This document shows positions 28,487 to 38,640 of a stretch of 51,107 nt of DNA, one piece after another; position 1 is the first letter of the stretch, and each line of letters starts with the position of its first letter. A model generated the notes under the pieces. It did not search any database. It had not been told where the DNA came from and was given only the letters and a program-made list of their open reading frames with translations. Both the position numbers and the translations under genes were made by a program. The stretch lies in assembly GCA_900314585.1 (NCBI GenBank), contig OMVV01000005.1, positions 1 to 51,107 of the forward strand, given 5' to 3'. The stretch comes from an uncultured Erysipelotrichaceae bacterium. Lineage in GTDB: Bacteria; Bacillota_I; Bacilli_A; RFN20; CAG-826.

Positions 28487-28503
28487 GTTAATTTATAATT
28501 AAC
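28487..28503. promoter_or_regulatory. Inverted repeat overlapping the pth -10, candidate TetR operator
   Basis: GTTAATT-TAT-AATTAAC is a perfect 7-bp dyad in the 113-bp gap between the divergent popT and pth genes. It covers a TATAAT (28494-28499) that, with TAGTCA 17 bp upstream, could be the pth promoter. Confidence 0.4.
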
Positions 28504-28516
28504 GGCAGGAATAATT

Positions 28517-29083
28517 ATGAAACTAATTGTTGGTTTAGGTAATCCAGGAAAAGAATACGAGTTAACAAGACATAACTCGGGTTTTCGCGTTATTGATGCT
28601 TTTGCCGATTCTATCGGCGTGGATTTCAATAAGAAAGATTTTGATGGTGAATACACCAAGTTCAAACTCGATGATGAAGACATTTTTCTTTTTAAACCTA
28701 TGACCTATATGAACTTATCTGGAACTGCTGTTCAAAAAATTGTTCATTTCTTTAAAATCAACATTGATGACATTGTTGTTATCTATGATGACTTAGCAAT
28801 TAAACCTGGCGAGATCAGATTGCGTCTCAACGGTTCAAGTGGTGGTCAAAAAGGTATGCAAAATATCATCGACAACCTAGGATCATCAAATATCAAACGA
28901 ATCCGCATCGGTATTGGCGAGCCTAAGTTCGATACGATCGATTATGTGCTCGGTAAACCAGATAAAGATGACGCTCCAAAAATTGAGAAAGCAATCGATA
29001 GAGCAGTCAGCGCATTAAAGGAATATCTCAATCACGATTTCCAAAATGCGATGAGTAAATACAATGGTGGTGATAATGATTGA
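28517..29083 (+). CDS. pth: Peptidyl-tRNA hydrolase
   Basis: Frees tRNA from peptidyl-tRNAs that drop off the ribosome. The 188 residues match Pth1: KLIVGLGNPGKEYELTRHNSGF with the catalytic His, FLFKPMTYMNLSG, and the DDLAIKPGEIRLRLNGSSGGQKGMQ segment split around the conserved Asp. It leads the pth-mfd-rqcP-tilS-ftsH run, which is also found near the Bacillus origin, and overlaps the mfd start by TTGA. Confidence 0.97.
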   Translation: MKLIVGLGNPGKEYELTRHNSGFRVIDAFADSIGVDFNKKDFDGEYTKFKLDDEDIFLFKPMTYMNLSGTAVQKIVHFFKINIDDIVVIYDDLAIKPGEIRLRLNGSSGGQKGMQNIIDNLGSSNIKRIRIGIGEPKFDTIDYVLGKPDKDDAPKIEKAIDRAVSALKEYLNHDFQNAMSKYNGGDND

Positions 29084-32000
29084 AAGATGAGTTATTAAAT
29101 CTTGTTGCAAAAAGTGAAGCCGCTACCTCCCTCCTTAAGAAAAGAGGGCATTTTGTCGTTAATGATACAATTGGTGTTTCTTTGATTTTTGCGGGGATTT
29201 TTCATCAAAAACCCGGTAAATATTTGCTTGTCGCAAACAATCTATATGCCGCTCAAAAGATTGCTGATTTCATTGCTTCACTCATCGGTGGAGATAACGT
29301 ATTTCTATTCCCAGTTGATGACTTATTAAGAAATGATTTATTAACCGCATCAAAGGAAATGCTTGCTCAAAGATTATATGTTTTGAACAAGTGTTTATAT
29401 TTAAGAAAAGGAATTATCGTCACGCATACAAGTGCGCTTTTAACTCCGCTTCCGACTCCACATGAATTTGAGCAATCAAGCTTTGAAATTCATGTCGACG
29501 ATATGATTGATTTAAGCGAATTCAAAACCAAATTAGTCAAAGCGGGTTATTCTCAAGTTAATAAGATTGATCAAACTCTTCAATTTGCTTCTCGCGGAGA
29601 TATTTTAGATATTTTCCCCGTCTCAAGTGATAAACCAATTCGAATTGAATTCTTTGGCGATACCGTTGAATCAATCAAAACATTTGATATCGCCACTCAA
29701 GAGAGCTCACACCCAATTGATGAAGTTATTCTTCCCCCTGCTAATGATTGTTTATTTAGAGACGAAGAAATATCTGAATTTAAAATCAAGCTAGGCGCAC
29801 AAGTTCATAAAGACTGTGAACACCTTGATGTAAACAAACAGCAAATTTTAAAGCAAAACAGTGATTTGGATTTTGAAAACATTGAAGCGAGAAATTTCAC
29901 CCCTAAACAATATAAATATTATCGATTCATCAAAGATGAAACCGGTTCAATTCTCGATTACTTTAATCCAGACTTAACCTTTATTTGCAATCGTAAACAA
30001 TTCGAAACAATTGTTAACTTTAATAACAAAGAAGCTCAAAAGTATTTAGCGGAATTATCAAGCGATGGCCGCATCATTACCCACCTTGAACTTTATTCTA
30101 AGGTTAATGATGTTTTAAGAAATTCAAAAACATTGTTATACGGAAACGAGTTTAAAGAGAATGCAGATGACATCGAGTTTAAAACCGCTCCACTAATTTT
30201 CTCTAAAGACAATATTTCGAATCTTGAATTAATTGTTCAAAGTTATTTGCCTCACTACAAGAAAGTTATTTTAGCCTTATCTAACAAACAACAATTCGAA
30301 GCTGTTCAAAATCTTCTTAAAGAAAAGAACGAAGAATTTGAAGTGTTAAATGACTTAGGAATTCCTTCTAAAAAACTTGGAGTAACGATGTTCTCTTTAG
30401 AGGAAGGTTTCGAATTAACCGATGAAGGAATTGTCTTCATTTCATCGAAAGAATTGTTTGGATTCCAAAGTCGTTCATCAAGATTTTTAAACAAGTTTAA
30501 AGAAGGAACAATTTTAAAGAGTTATGAAGATCTTCAACCTGGTGATTATGTCGTTCACGAATATTATGGAATTGGTAAATTCCTAGAAATTATTACCGAA
30601 GAGCGCGGCGATATTCATCGTGACTTTATTCATATTCAATACGCCGGAACATCAACTCTATATGTTCCACTAACTCAATTTAGATTAATTAGAAAATATT
30701 CTGGTCGCGAAGGTGCTGAACCAAAATTATCTAATCTCAATTCCAAAGAATGGGAAAAACGTAAAGCTAAGATTAAAGAACGCGTCAACGATTTAGCGGA
30801 TCGCCTTTATCAACTTTATAGCGAACGCGCCCATATGAAAGGATTTGTTTTCCAAAGCGATGATGAGCTTCAAAAATCATTTGAAGATGAATTCCCATAT
30901 GAACTAACTCAAGATCAAAAGACTGCTTTAGCAGATATCAAAAAAGACATGGAATCAGATGTGGTTATGGACCGCCTTCTTTGTGGTGACGTCGGCTTTG
31001 GTAAAACTGAAGTTGCTTTTAGAGCAGCGTTCAAAGCTATTCTTTCTCATAAGCAAGTTGCGATTTTATGCCCAACCACATTACTTGCTAGACAGCACTA
31101 CGAACTCGCCTTAGAGCGTTTCCAAAACTATGGAGTGAATATTGCAGTTATTTCTCGTTTGGTTCCTGAAAAGAAACAAAAAGAATATATCAGAGATATA
31201 AAATCAGGAAAAATCCATTTAATTATCGGTACTCATCGATTATTAAGCAAGGACTTTGAATTCAATGATTTAGGTTTACTTATTGTTGATGAAGAACAAC
31301 GCTTTGGCGTGGAACAAAAAGAAAAGATTAAAGAACTTAAGAGTAATGTTGATGTTCTATCTTTGTCTGCCACTCCTATTCCAAGAACATTACAGTTATC
31401 GCTTATTGGGGTAAGACCAGTTTCACAAATTACAACTCCACCAGAAAATAAATCGGCAATTCAAACCTATGTCGCTCCATTTTCAAAAGATATTGTTCGT
31501 GAATTAATCGAACGTGAATTATCGCGAAAAGGACAAGTGTTCTATATTTATAATATAGTTGAATCGATTTCTGTTACTGCTCATGAACTTCAAAGGATGA
31601 TTCCATCTGCTCGAATTGGAGTGGTCCATGGCAAACTCGATAAAGATGAAGTTGAAGATGTCATGATGCGCTTTTATGCTGGCGAGATCGATATCTTAGT
31701 AGCGACTTCAATCATAGAAAATGGAATTGATATTCCAAACGCTAATTTAATTATTGTTGAGGATGCTGATAAATTCGGATTATCTCAACTTTATCAAATC
31801 AAAGGTCGTGTTGGTCGAGGAAGTCGCATTGCGTACGCCTATTTGTTCTATAAACCACAAAAGAATATGAATAAGAACGCGGTCAAACGATTAAAAGCAA
31901 TTCAAGACTTCGCTGAACTTGGAAGCGGTTATAAGATTGCTCAACGTGATTTAATGATCCGTGGAGCGGGTGATATTTTAGGGCCAGAGCAAGCTGGATT

Positions 32001-32550
32001 CATTGATTCAATTGGTCTTGAATTATATCTAAAACTTCTTAATGAAGTTATTGAAGAAAAGAAAACTGGCCACAAAGCAGAAGAAGCTAAACCAGTTAAG
32101 ATGTTTAACATCGATGCTTTCATTCCAAACGAATATGTTGATCAACAAGACAAGATTGAACTCTACCAAGAAATTGAAAATGCGAAGAACGATCAAGAGC
32201 TTAGTGATGTTCGTAAAAAGATTCGTGATATCTACGGCCGCATTCCATCAGAGGTCACAACTCTTATAAATAAGAGAAGAATCGATATTCTCATCGAGAA
32301 AGAAGAATTCGAAGATGTTAAAGAATATCCAAATTCAGTTGAAATTGTGATGTCAAAGAAGTTCACGAATATAAATGGAATTGGACAACAGTTATTTGAA
32401 ATCCTCGCTCCATATATTCAAAAGGTGCAGGTTTCATATTTAAAAAGAGAATTAAAAATTAGATTAGATAAGGTTGATAATTGGTTAAAGGATTTAGAAA
32501 CAATTATTGATTGTATCGACGTCTTATATAATAAATATTCGAAGAAGTAG
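29080..32550 (+). CDS. mfd: Transcription-repair coupling factor Mfd
   Basis: Translocase that removes RNA polymerase stalled at DNA lesions and recruits UvrA. The 1156 residues show the UvrB-like N-terminal module, the RNAP-interacting CarD-like domain (LQPGDYVVHEYYGIGKFLEI, around residue 485), the RecG-like helicase core (Walker A GDVGFGKTE, DEEQ box VDEEQRFG, TATPIPRTL-type motif SLSATPIPRTLQLSL, motif VI QIKGRVGRGSR) and the C-terminal UvrA-binding domain. The start is TTG, overlapping the pth stop. Confidence 0.97.
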   Translation: MKDELLNLVAKSEAATSLLKKRGHFVVNDTIGVSLIFAGIFHQKPGKYLLVANNLYAAQKIADFIASLIGGDNVFLFPVDDLLRNDLLTASKEMLAQRLYVLNKCLYLRKGIIVTHTSALLTPLPTPHEFEQSSFEIHVDDMIDLSEFKTKLVKAGYSQVNKIDQTLQFASRGDILDIFPVSSDKPIRIEFFGDTVESIKTFDIATQESSHPIDEVILPPANDCLFRDEEISEFKIKLGAQVHKDCEHLDVNKQQILKQNSDLDFENIEARNFTPKQYKYYRFIKDETGSILDYFNPDLTFICNRKQFETIVNFNNKEAQKYLAELSSDGRIITHLELYSKVNDVLRNSKTLLYGNEFKENADDIEFKTAPLIFSKDNISNLELIVQSYLPHYKKVILALSNKQQFEAVQNLLKEKNEEFEVLNDLGIPSKKLGVTMFSLEEGFELTDEGIVFISSKELFGFQSRSSRFLNKFKEGTILKSYEDLQPGDYVVHEYYGIGKFLEIITEERGDIHRDFIHIQYAGTSTLYVPLTQFRLIRKYSGREGAEPKLSNLNSKEWEKRKAKIKERVNDLADRLYQLYSERAHMKGFVFQSDDELQKSFEDEFPYELTQDQKTALADIKKDMESDVVMDRLLCGDVGFGKTEVAFRAAFKAILSHKQVAILCPTTLLARQHYELALERFQNYGVNIAVISRLVPEKKQKEYIRDIKSGKIHLIIGTHRLLSKDFEFNDLGLLIVDEEQRFGVEQKEKIKELKSNVDVLSLSATPIPRTLQLSLIGVRPVSQITTPPENKSAIQTYVAPFSKDIVRELIERELSRKGQVFYIYNIVESISVTAHELQRMIPSARIGVVHGKLDKDEVEDVMMRFYAGEIDILVATSIIENGIDIPNANLIIVEDADKFGLSQLYQIKGRVGRGSRIAYAYLFYKPQKNMNKNAVKRLKAIQDFAELGSGYKIAQRDLMIRGAGDILGPEQAGFIDSIGLELYLKLLNEVIEEKKTGHKAEEAKPVKMFNIDAFIPNEYVDQQDKIELYQEIENAKNDQELSDVRKKIRDIYGRIPSEVTTLINKRRIDILIEKEEFEDVKEYPNSVEIVMSKKFTNINGIGQQLFEILAPYIQKVQVSYLKRELKIRLDKVDNWLKDLETIIDCIDVLYNKYSKK

Positions 32551-32551
32551 T

Positions 32552-32785
32552 ATGCGATTAGATAAATATTTGAAAGTTAGCCGAATCATTAAACGTCGTA
32601 CTTTAGCAAAAGAAAGTATCGATAGAGGTTTTGTGTTGCTCAATGATAAAGTCGCGAAAGCTTCTAGTGAAGTTAAAGTAAACGATGTTATTAAACTCAC
32701 GAAAACCAACCAAACATTCAAGGTAAAGGCACTTTTAGAATCTGCAACTGAAGAAAAAGCATTATCAATGTATGAAGAACTATAA
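32552..32785 (+). CDS. rqcP: S4-domain ribosome quality-control factor RqcP (YabO)
   Basis: A 77-residue S4-domain protein (MRLDKYLKVSRIIKRRTLAK, then DRGFVLLNDKVAKASSEVK). The family stabilises peptidyl-tRNA on obstructed 50S subunits during alanine tailing with RqcH. I chose the ATG one base after the mfd stop; an in-frame start 45 bp upstream lies inside mfd and adds non-family sequence. Its last 14 bp overlap tilS. Confidence 0.9.
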   Translation: MRLDKYLKVSRIIKRRTLAKESIDRGFVLLNDKVAKASSEVKVNDVIKLTKTNQTFKVKALLESATEEKALSMYEEL

Positions 32786-33980
32786 ATTTAATCTTAATAA
32801 GGATAATAAATACGTTGTTGCGTGTTCTTTTGGGCCCGACTCAATGGCGCTTTTAAACATGCTTATCGAACAAGGCTATGATGTAGTGGTTGCACATGTC
32901 AATTATCACAAAAGAGATGTGTCAAATTTTGAAGAAGCATCACTTAAAAAATATTGTAAAGAAAAAGGCGTTGTTTGTGAGGTTTTAGACACCACAAATT
33001 TAAAGGTCGAAAATAACTTCCAAAATTGGGCTAGAGAAATCCGCTACAATTTCTTCAAAAAAGTTCTTGAAAAATTCAACGCAAAAGCAGTTTTAGTCGC
33101 GCATCAACAAGACGATTTAATCGAAACTTACCTAATGCAACAAAAACGCAAGATTATCGTGAAATATTCGGGAATTGTCGAGAAAATCAACATTTTTGGA
33201 GTTGATATCATTCGTCCATTATTAAGTTTTTCGAAATCAGAACTTCTTGAATATAATCAAAAAAACAACGTTCCATTTTCGATCGATGAATCAAATTTAA
33301 CCGACGCTTATGAACGCAATAAAATTCGCCACGAAATTGTTGAAAAATTAGACCCTAAAAACCGAGCTAAAATTTTAGATGAAATTTATTCCAAAACTGG
33401 GACTGAAATTTCTTCTCGGGTCAGTTTCGATTTAGATGAATTTTTAAACCTTGATGATGCGACATTAACTTTCACAATTTCTGGCTTTATTGAACGCGAA
33501 TCTTCTCACAAAGACATCTCAAAAAGTTTTATTGACGAAATTCGAAAGGCGTTCAAAAGCAAAAAAGCGTATGTTGAGATTTCGCTAGGCAAAAATTTGA
33601 TCATTTGCAAGGACTACAGCCGCGTTTATTTGCTTAACAAGAAAAATATCGTCAATTATTGCTACAAATTGAATTGCGATGACATTGTTGATGACGATCT
33701 ATTTGAAATCGATTTCTCAAAAGCGTCTAAAGACAGAAACATTCATGAATACGACTTCCCAATCACAGTTAAACCAGTTAGTAAAAATGATCTGTACTTT
33801 GTAAAAGACTACGAAGTTCCTGTTCGTAGATTATTTATTGATTGGAAACTACCACATTATCTCCGTTCTTCATGGCCAGGAATCTACAATCGTGATTCTA
33901 AATTGATTTACATTCCTCGATATCGTGAAGAATTCGTAGATAAGCATCAATCTAAATTTGTAATTAAGTTCATTAAATAA
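32772..33980 (+). CDS. tilS: tRNA(Ile)-lysidine synthetase TilS
   Basis: Attaches lysine to C34 of tRNA-Ile(CAU), switching its decoding from AUG to AUA. The 402 residues begin with a PP-loop ATPase site that reads CSFGPDSMALL, with Phe at the second position of the usual SGGxDS. The TilS substrate motifs VAHQQDDLIETYLM and the basic NKIRHEIV motif are intact, and the C-terminal domain ends in YIPRYREEFVDKHQ. It starts inside rqcP, so translation is probably coupled. Confidence 0.94.
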   Translation: MKNYKFNLNKDNKYVVACSFGPDSMALLNMLIEQGYDVVVAHVNYHKRDVSNFEEASLKKYCKEKGVVCEVLDTTNLKVENNFQNWAREIRYNFFKKVLEKFNAKAVLVAHQQDDLIETYLMQQKRKIIVKYSGIVEKINIFGVDIIRPLLSFSKSELLEYNQKNNVPFSIDESNLTDAYERNKIRHEIVEKLDPKNRAKILDEIYSKTGTEISSRVSFDLDEFLNLDDATLTFTISGFIERESSHKDISKSFIDEIRKAFKSKKAYVEISLGKNLIICKDYSRVYLLNKKNIVNYCYKLNCDDIVDDDLFEIDFSKASKDRNIHEYDFPITVKPVSKNDLYFVKDYEVPVRRLFIDWKLPHYLRSSWPGIYNRDSKLIYIPRYREEFVDKHQSKFVIKFIK

Positions 33981-34082
33981 AATTGTGAAACATATTTGTT
34001 TTACAAACTGATTAGTTTTGATATCATTAACCTACACATATAATTTTTGACTTTGTCACTGATTATAGGAAAAGAGGCTCAT

Positions 34083-36077
34083 ATGAACGAAAATAAACCA
34101 CAAAAAAGAAGTATATTGTCGTTAATCCTTCCATACATCTTATTAGCAGCAATTATCGCGGGCTTTGTTATTTTAATAACAAGACTTAATTCAAACCGCA
34201 CTACAACTTTAAATATTAACCAAATTCAACAACGTATTGACGAAACAAACGTTAAGACTGTTGATGTTTACGACAAGGAAGTTGTCGTTGAAGTTAAATT
34301 CACCGGTACTGACAAAGCAACTCAGGCCAATGTTTCATATGTCGTCTCAATTCCTCAAGCTGATTTCTATCATGAATTTGATAATGGTGGTGTAACTCAC
34401 GAAGCATATCAAGCAACTTTCATTAAAGCTATTAATGGACAAGAAGGCGCGTATTTACAATATCATTACGCCTTTGAAGTCTCTTGGTGGGATGCTTGGG
34501 GACCAACCATCATCACTGTTGGTGTCACTTTATTAATCGCGATTTTCTTATTCTCAAGACTCTCTTCGTCCGTTAACGGCGCGAACAACCGCGCACTTGA
34601 TTTCAATAATTCACGTGCTCGTCGCATTGAAGCTAGCAAAGTTCGCTTTAGCGATGTCGCTGGTTGCGATGAAGAAAAAGCTGAAATGCAAGAAATCGTT
34701 CAATACTTAAAAGAACCACAAAAATTCGCTAAGTATGGTGCGAAGTTACCAAAAGGTATTCTTCTTGTTGGCCATCCAGGTACAGGTAAAACTTTATTAG
34801 CTAAAGCTGTTGCTGGTGAAGCCCAAGTTCCGTTCTTCTCAATTTCTGGTTCTGATTTCGTAGAAATGTTCGTTGGTGTTGGTGCAGGCCGTGTCCGCGA
34901 TATGTTTAGAAAAGCTAAACAAGCCGCTCCATGTTTAATCTTTATCGATGAAATCGATGCTGTCGGTCGTCAAAGAGGTGCTGGCTTAGGTGGCGGTAAC
35001 GATGAACGTGAACAAACCCTTAACCAACTCTTAGTTGAAATGGATGGTTTCGAAGACAACTCTGGTATTATTGTCATCGCTGCAACAAACCGTGAAGACG
35101 TACTTGATCCAGCCTTACTTCGTGCCGGACGTTTTGACCGTACAATTACAGTTAACTTACCAGACCGCAAAGGTCGTGAAGCTATTTTCAAAGTCCATGC
35201 TCGTGGCAAACTCATTGATCCGAAGATTAGCTTTGATAATCTCGCCAAAAGAACCGTTGGTTTCTCTGGTGCGGATATTGAAAATATCTTAAACGAAGCC
35301 GCTATCCTTGCTGTTCGTAAAAACGAACCAATGATTTCTATTGAAGACATTGATGAAGCTATCGACCGTCGTATCGCTGGCCCAGCTAAATCTTCTAAAG
35401 GCATGAACGCCCAAGAGCGCAAACAAGTCGCGTATCACGAAGCTGGTCACGCTATCATTGGTCTTAAACTTAAGAACTCCGATAAAGTTCAAAAGATTAC
35501 CATTATCCCAAGGGGAAGAACTGGTGGCCATGTCTTAATGACTCCAGAAGATGATCGCTTCTTACTTTCTAAATCTGAACTCGAAGCGCGTATCGTTGGC
35601 TACTTAGGTGGACGTTCTTCTGAAGAAATTTTCTTCAAAGATGTTTCTACTGGTGCATCTAACGATATCGAAGTTGCGACTAGAATTGCTCGTTCAATGG
35701 TTACCGAATACGGTATGTCATCCCTTGGACCAATCCAATATGAAAGAGATACTGGTTCAGTCTTCTTAGGAAGAGACTACACTTCAACTCAAAAGAACTT
35801 CTCAACTCAAGTTGCTTTTGAAATCGACTCTGAAGTTCGTAAGATTATCGATAACGCTCACGAAATGGCGCTTAAGATTATCAATGATAATAAAGAAGAT
35901 GTTATTTTAATCGCGGAAACCCTTCTTGAAAAAGAAACTATTACTGCCGAAGAGATTGATATTCTTCTTAAAAACAGAACTTTAAAACCTGTTGAAGAAA
36001 AAGCAGAAAAAAAAGAAAAACCTGCTCCAAAAAAGGCCCCTGCTAAAAAGCCAGCCGCCAAAAAAGAAGCAAAATAA
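34083..36077 (+). CDS. ftsH: ATP-dependent zinc metalloprotease FtsH
   Basis: Membrane-anchored AAA+ protease that degrades unstable membrane and cytosolic proteins. The 664 residues have TM helices near residues 13-32 and 135-155 flanking a small extracytoplasmic domain, then Walker [13 protein letters not shown] (His where Pro is usual), Walker [13 protein letters not shown], the arginine-finger region and the zinc site HEAGHA. The C-terminal tail is Lys/Pro/Ala-rich. I chose the ATG at 34083 with GAGG upstream; the frame extends 12 codons further without a ribosome site. Confidence 0.96.
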   Translation: MNENKPQKRSILSLILPYILLAAIIAGFVILITRLNSNRTTTLNINQIQQRIDETNVKTVDVYDKEVVVEVKFTGTDKATQANVSYVVSIPQADFYHEFDNGGVTHEAYQATFIKAINGQEGAYLQYHYAFEVSWWDAWGPTIITVGVTLLIAIFLFSRLSSSVNGANNRALDFNNSRARRIEASKVRFSDVAGCDEEKAEMQEIVQYLKEPQKFAKYGAKLPKGILLVGHPGTGKTLLAKAVAGEAQVPFFSISGSDFVEMFVGVGAGRVRDMFRKAKQAAPCLIFIDEIDAVGRQRGAGLGGGNDEREQTLNQLLVEMDGFEDNSGIIVIAATNREDVLDPALLRAGRFDRTITVNLPDRKGREAIFKVHARGKLIDPKISFDNLAKRTVGFSGADIENILNEAAILAVRKNEPMISIEDIDEAIDRRIAGPAKSSKGMNAQERKQVAYHEAGHAIIGLKLKNSDKVQKITIIPRGRTGGHVLMTPEDDRFLLSKSELEARIVGYLGGRSSEEIFFKDVSTGASNDIEVATRIARSMVTEYGMSSLGPIQYERDTGSVFLGRDYTSTQKNFSTQVAFEIDSEVRKIIDNAHEMALKIINDNKEDVILIAETLLEKETITAEEIDILLKNRTLKPVEEKAEKKEKPAPKKAPAKKPAAKKEAK

Positions 36078-36084
36078 ATTATGA

Positions 36085-36105
36085 GGGAGCATCGACTCCC
36101 TTTTT
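36085..36105 (+). terminator. Terminator between ftsH and dusB
   Basis: GGGAG (36085-36089), 6-nt loop, CTCCC (36096-36100), TTTTT. The dusB ATG follows only 4 bp later. Confidence 0.75.
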
Positions 36106-36108
36106 GTT

Positions 36109-37074
36109 ATGTTTAAAATCGGAAATGTTGAAATAAAAGGTAAGGTTGTTTTGGCCCCAATGGCCGGAATAACTTCTTTAGCATACCGAAATTTCATGAA
36201 ACGTTTTGGTGTCGATCTCGTCGTCACAGAAATGGTGTCTGACTGCGGCCTAATTTACGAAAACAAAAAGACTCTCGAATACATCAAAACGACCCCTGAA
36301 GAAAGACCGATTGCAATCCAACTTTTTGGGAATAATTCCGAGACAATAAATCAGGCGATGAAGATATGCGAAAAAGAAAATCCAAATTTCGATTTTTTCG
36401 ACATCAATTTAGGCTGTCCAGTTCCAAAAGTTACGAAAGCCGGTTCTGGCTCAGCTTTGTTAAAAAATCCGGCAAATCTTCGACAAATGTTCGAAAAGAT
36501 ATGCAAAGCGACCACTAAACCGGTGACCGCAAAAATCCGTCTTGGATATAACGAAAATTCGATCAATTTTTTAGAGAATATTAAGGCCCTTGAAGAGGCT
36601 GGAGTTGCAGCGATTGGAATCCATGCTAGAACGACCGCTCAACTATACTCTGGAAAACCACGTTATGAACTACTCAAAAACCTAAGAGAAAAAATGTCAG
36701 TTCCATTATTTGTAAGTGGCAATATTTACTCTCTTGATGATGCAATTTCTGCTCTTGAAATTACCAAAGCAGATGCGGTGATGGTTGCTCGTGGTGGAGT
36801 TGGTAATCCTCAACTCGTTAGACAAATAAACCATTACTTTAAAACTGGAGAAAGACTTCCAAATTCAACCCTTGAAGAGAACATCACTTATCTAAAAGAA
36901 TTTGCTGATATGCTCATTGAAGAGAAGGGGGAATATCGAGCGATGAGCATTCTAAGAGGTATCGCTCCAAAGTTTTTGGATGGCTATCCGAACATGAAAC
37001 AATACAAAAATATGCTCGCTCAATCACTCACAACAAGAGCCTCACTTGAGCGCATATTAGACGAGATTCGATAA
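36109..37074 (+). CDS. dusB: tRNA-dihydrouridine synthase (DusB-type)
   Basis: Flavoenzyme that reduces uridines in the tRNA D-loop. The 321 residues have the FMN barrel start (LAPMAGITSLAYRNFMKRFG), the catalytic Cys in INLGCPVPKVTKAGSGSALL and the active-site IHARTTAQLYSG. Bacillus dus genes also lie between ftsH and lysS. The ATG at 36109 has no Shine-Dalgarno and directly follows the U-tract of a terminator; no better internal start is evident because the family N-terminus begins here. Confidence 0.94.
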   Translation: MFKIGNVEIKGKVVLAPMAGITSLAYRNFMKRFGVDLVVTEMVSDCGLIYENKKTLEYIKTTPEERPIAIQLFGNNSETINQAMKICEKENPNFDFFDINLGCPVPKVTKAGSGSALLKNPANLRQMFEKICKATTKPVTAKIRLGYNENSINFLENIKALEEAGVAAIGIHARTTAQLYSGKPRYELLKNLREKMSVPLFVSGNIYSLDDAISALEITKADAVMVARGGVGNPQLVRQINHYFKTGERLPNSTLEENITYLKEFADMLIEEKGEYRAMSILRGIAPKFLDGYPNMKQYKNMLAQSLTTRASLERILDEIR

Positions 37075-37133
37075 AAATAGCATTGTTGAACAATGATACA
37101 GTTTATAGTAAACTTTAAGCCGAGGTTTTCATT

Positions 37134-38624
37134 ATGGAAGAAAAGTTAACAGATCAAGAGCGAGCTAGAAGAGAAAAACTTCCTCGCTACGAAGAATTAG
37201 GAATTGACCCATATGGTCAAAAATTTGAACGCAGTGATTTAATCAAAGCGGTTCGTGAAAAATGTGAAGGCAAAACCAACGAAGAATTAGAAGCCAAACC
37301 AGTCTATGTCACAGTTGCTGGTCGTATTATGGCGCTTCGTAAAATGGGAAAAGCATCCTTCATGAATATCAAAGATGTCTCTGGCAAGATTCAATGTTAT
37401 GTTGGTATCGATGTTGTCGGTGAACAAACATACAATGTTTTCAAGTTGGCAGATATCGGTGATATCGTTGGTGTTTATGGTCGCGTTATGCTCACCAGAA
37501 CTGGCGAACTCACAATCCGCGTTGAGAAATACACTCACTTAACCAAATCACTTAGACCATTACCAGAAAAATTCCATGGTTTAACTGATGTTGAAGAAAG
37601 ATATCGTCATCGTTACGTTGATTTGATCATGAACGACGAATCGATGAGAATTGCTCAAGCTAGACCAAAAATCATTCGTGCAATTCAAAATTATTGTGAT
37701 TCATTAGGATTCACTGAAGTTGAAACTTCAATCCTTTCACCTATTCTTGGCGGAGCATCAGCTCGTCCGTTCATTACTCACCACAACGCATTAGATAAAG
37801 ATTTCTATCTCCGTATCGCTACTGAGATCAACTTAAAGAAATGTATCGTCGGCGGAATGGAAAAGGTTTATGAAATTGGTCGACTTTTCCGTAATGAAGG
37901 CATGGATACAAAACATAACCCAGAATTTACAACCATTGAACTTTATCAAGCTTATGGTGACTTACAAGACATGAGACACTTCTGCGAAAACCTCTTTAGA
38001 GAAGTTGCTAAAAAAGTTGTTGGTACCACCGTTATTCCTTATGGCGATAAGACCCTTGATTTAGGAAAACCATTCGGCTGGAAATCAATGGTGGAAGTTG
38101 TCAAAGAAGCAACTGGTGTTGATTTTTCAAAAGATATTTCTTTTGAAGAAGCAGTTAAACTCGCTAAAGAGCATGGTGTTAAACTTGAAAAACACTACAC
38201 ATCAGTTGGTCACATCATTAATGCTTTCTTTGATGAAAAATGTGATCCGTATTTACAAGAACCAACCTTCGTTTATCGTTACCCAATCGAGGTTTCACCT
38301 TTAACTAAGAAATATAAAGACGACCCACGTTTCACTGAACGTTTTGAATTATTCATCGGTGGAGTCGAATACGGTAACGCTTATACCGAGCTCAATGATC
38401 CAATCGATCAAAAAGAAAGATTCGTCAAACAACTCGAAGCCAAGAAACTTGGTGATGAAGAAGCATCAGAGATGGATGAGGATTTCTTAGAAGCTCTCGA
38501 ATATGGTATGCCACCTTGTGGCGGTATCGGTATCGGTATCGACCGCTTGGTAATGTTAATGACCAATCAACAATCGGTTAGAGAAGTTATTCTCTTCCCG
38601 TGTATGAGAGATCAAAACAAATAA
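37134..38624 (+). CDS. lysS: Lysyl-tRNA synthetase, class II
   Basis: Charges tRNA-Lys. The 496 residues have the N-terminal OB-fold anticodon domain (VTVAGRIMALRKMGKASFMNIKD), class II motif 1 around SLGFTEVETSILSPI, motif 2 (GRLFRNEGMDTKHNPEFTTIE) and motif 3 at the C-terminus (PPCGGIGIGIDRLVMLMT). It lies 59 bp after dusB. The gap contains a CATTGTT-G-AACAATG dyad that may act as a weak dusB terminator. Confidence 0.97.
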   Translation: MEEKLTDQERARREKLPRYEELGIDPYGQKFERSDLIKAVREKCEGKTNEELEAKPVYVTVAGRIMALRKMGKASFMNIKDVSGKIQCYVGIDVVGEQTYNVFKLADIGDIVGVYGRVMLTRTGELTIRVEKYTHLTKSLRPLPEKFHGLTDVEERYRHRYVDLIMNDESMRIAQARPKIIRAIQNYCDSLGFTEVETSILSPILGGASARPFITHHNALDKDFYLRIATEINLKKCIVGGMEKVYEIGRLFRNEGMDTKHNPEFTTIELYQAYGDLQDMRHFCENLFREVAKKVVGTTVIPYGDKTLDLGKPFGWKSMVEVVKEATGVDFSKDISFEEAVKLAKEHGVKLEKHYTSVGHIINAFFDEKCDPYLQEPTFVYRYPIEVSPLTKKYKDDPRFTERFELFIGGVEYGNAYTELNDPIDQKERFVKQLEAKKLGDEEASEMDEDFLEALEYGMPPCGGIGIGIDRLVMLMTNQQSVREVILFPCMRDQNK

Positions 38625-38640
38625 ATTTATTTGAAAAGTT

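Noticed and set aside
32507-32551. Upstream start for RqcP inside mfd
   Set aside because: It adds 15 non-family residues. The S4 domain begins at the ATG at 32552.
34047-34082. Upstream start for FtsH
   Set aside because: No ribosome site there. GAGG precedes the ATG at 34083 and the N-terminus then matches the family.
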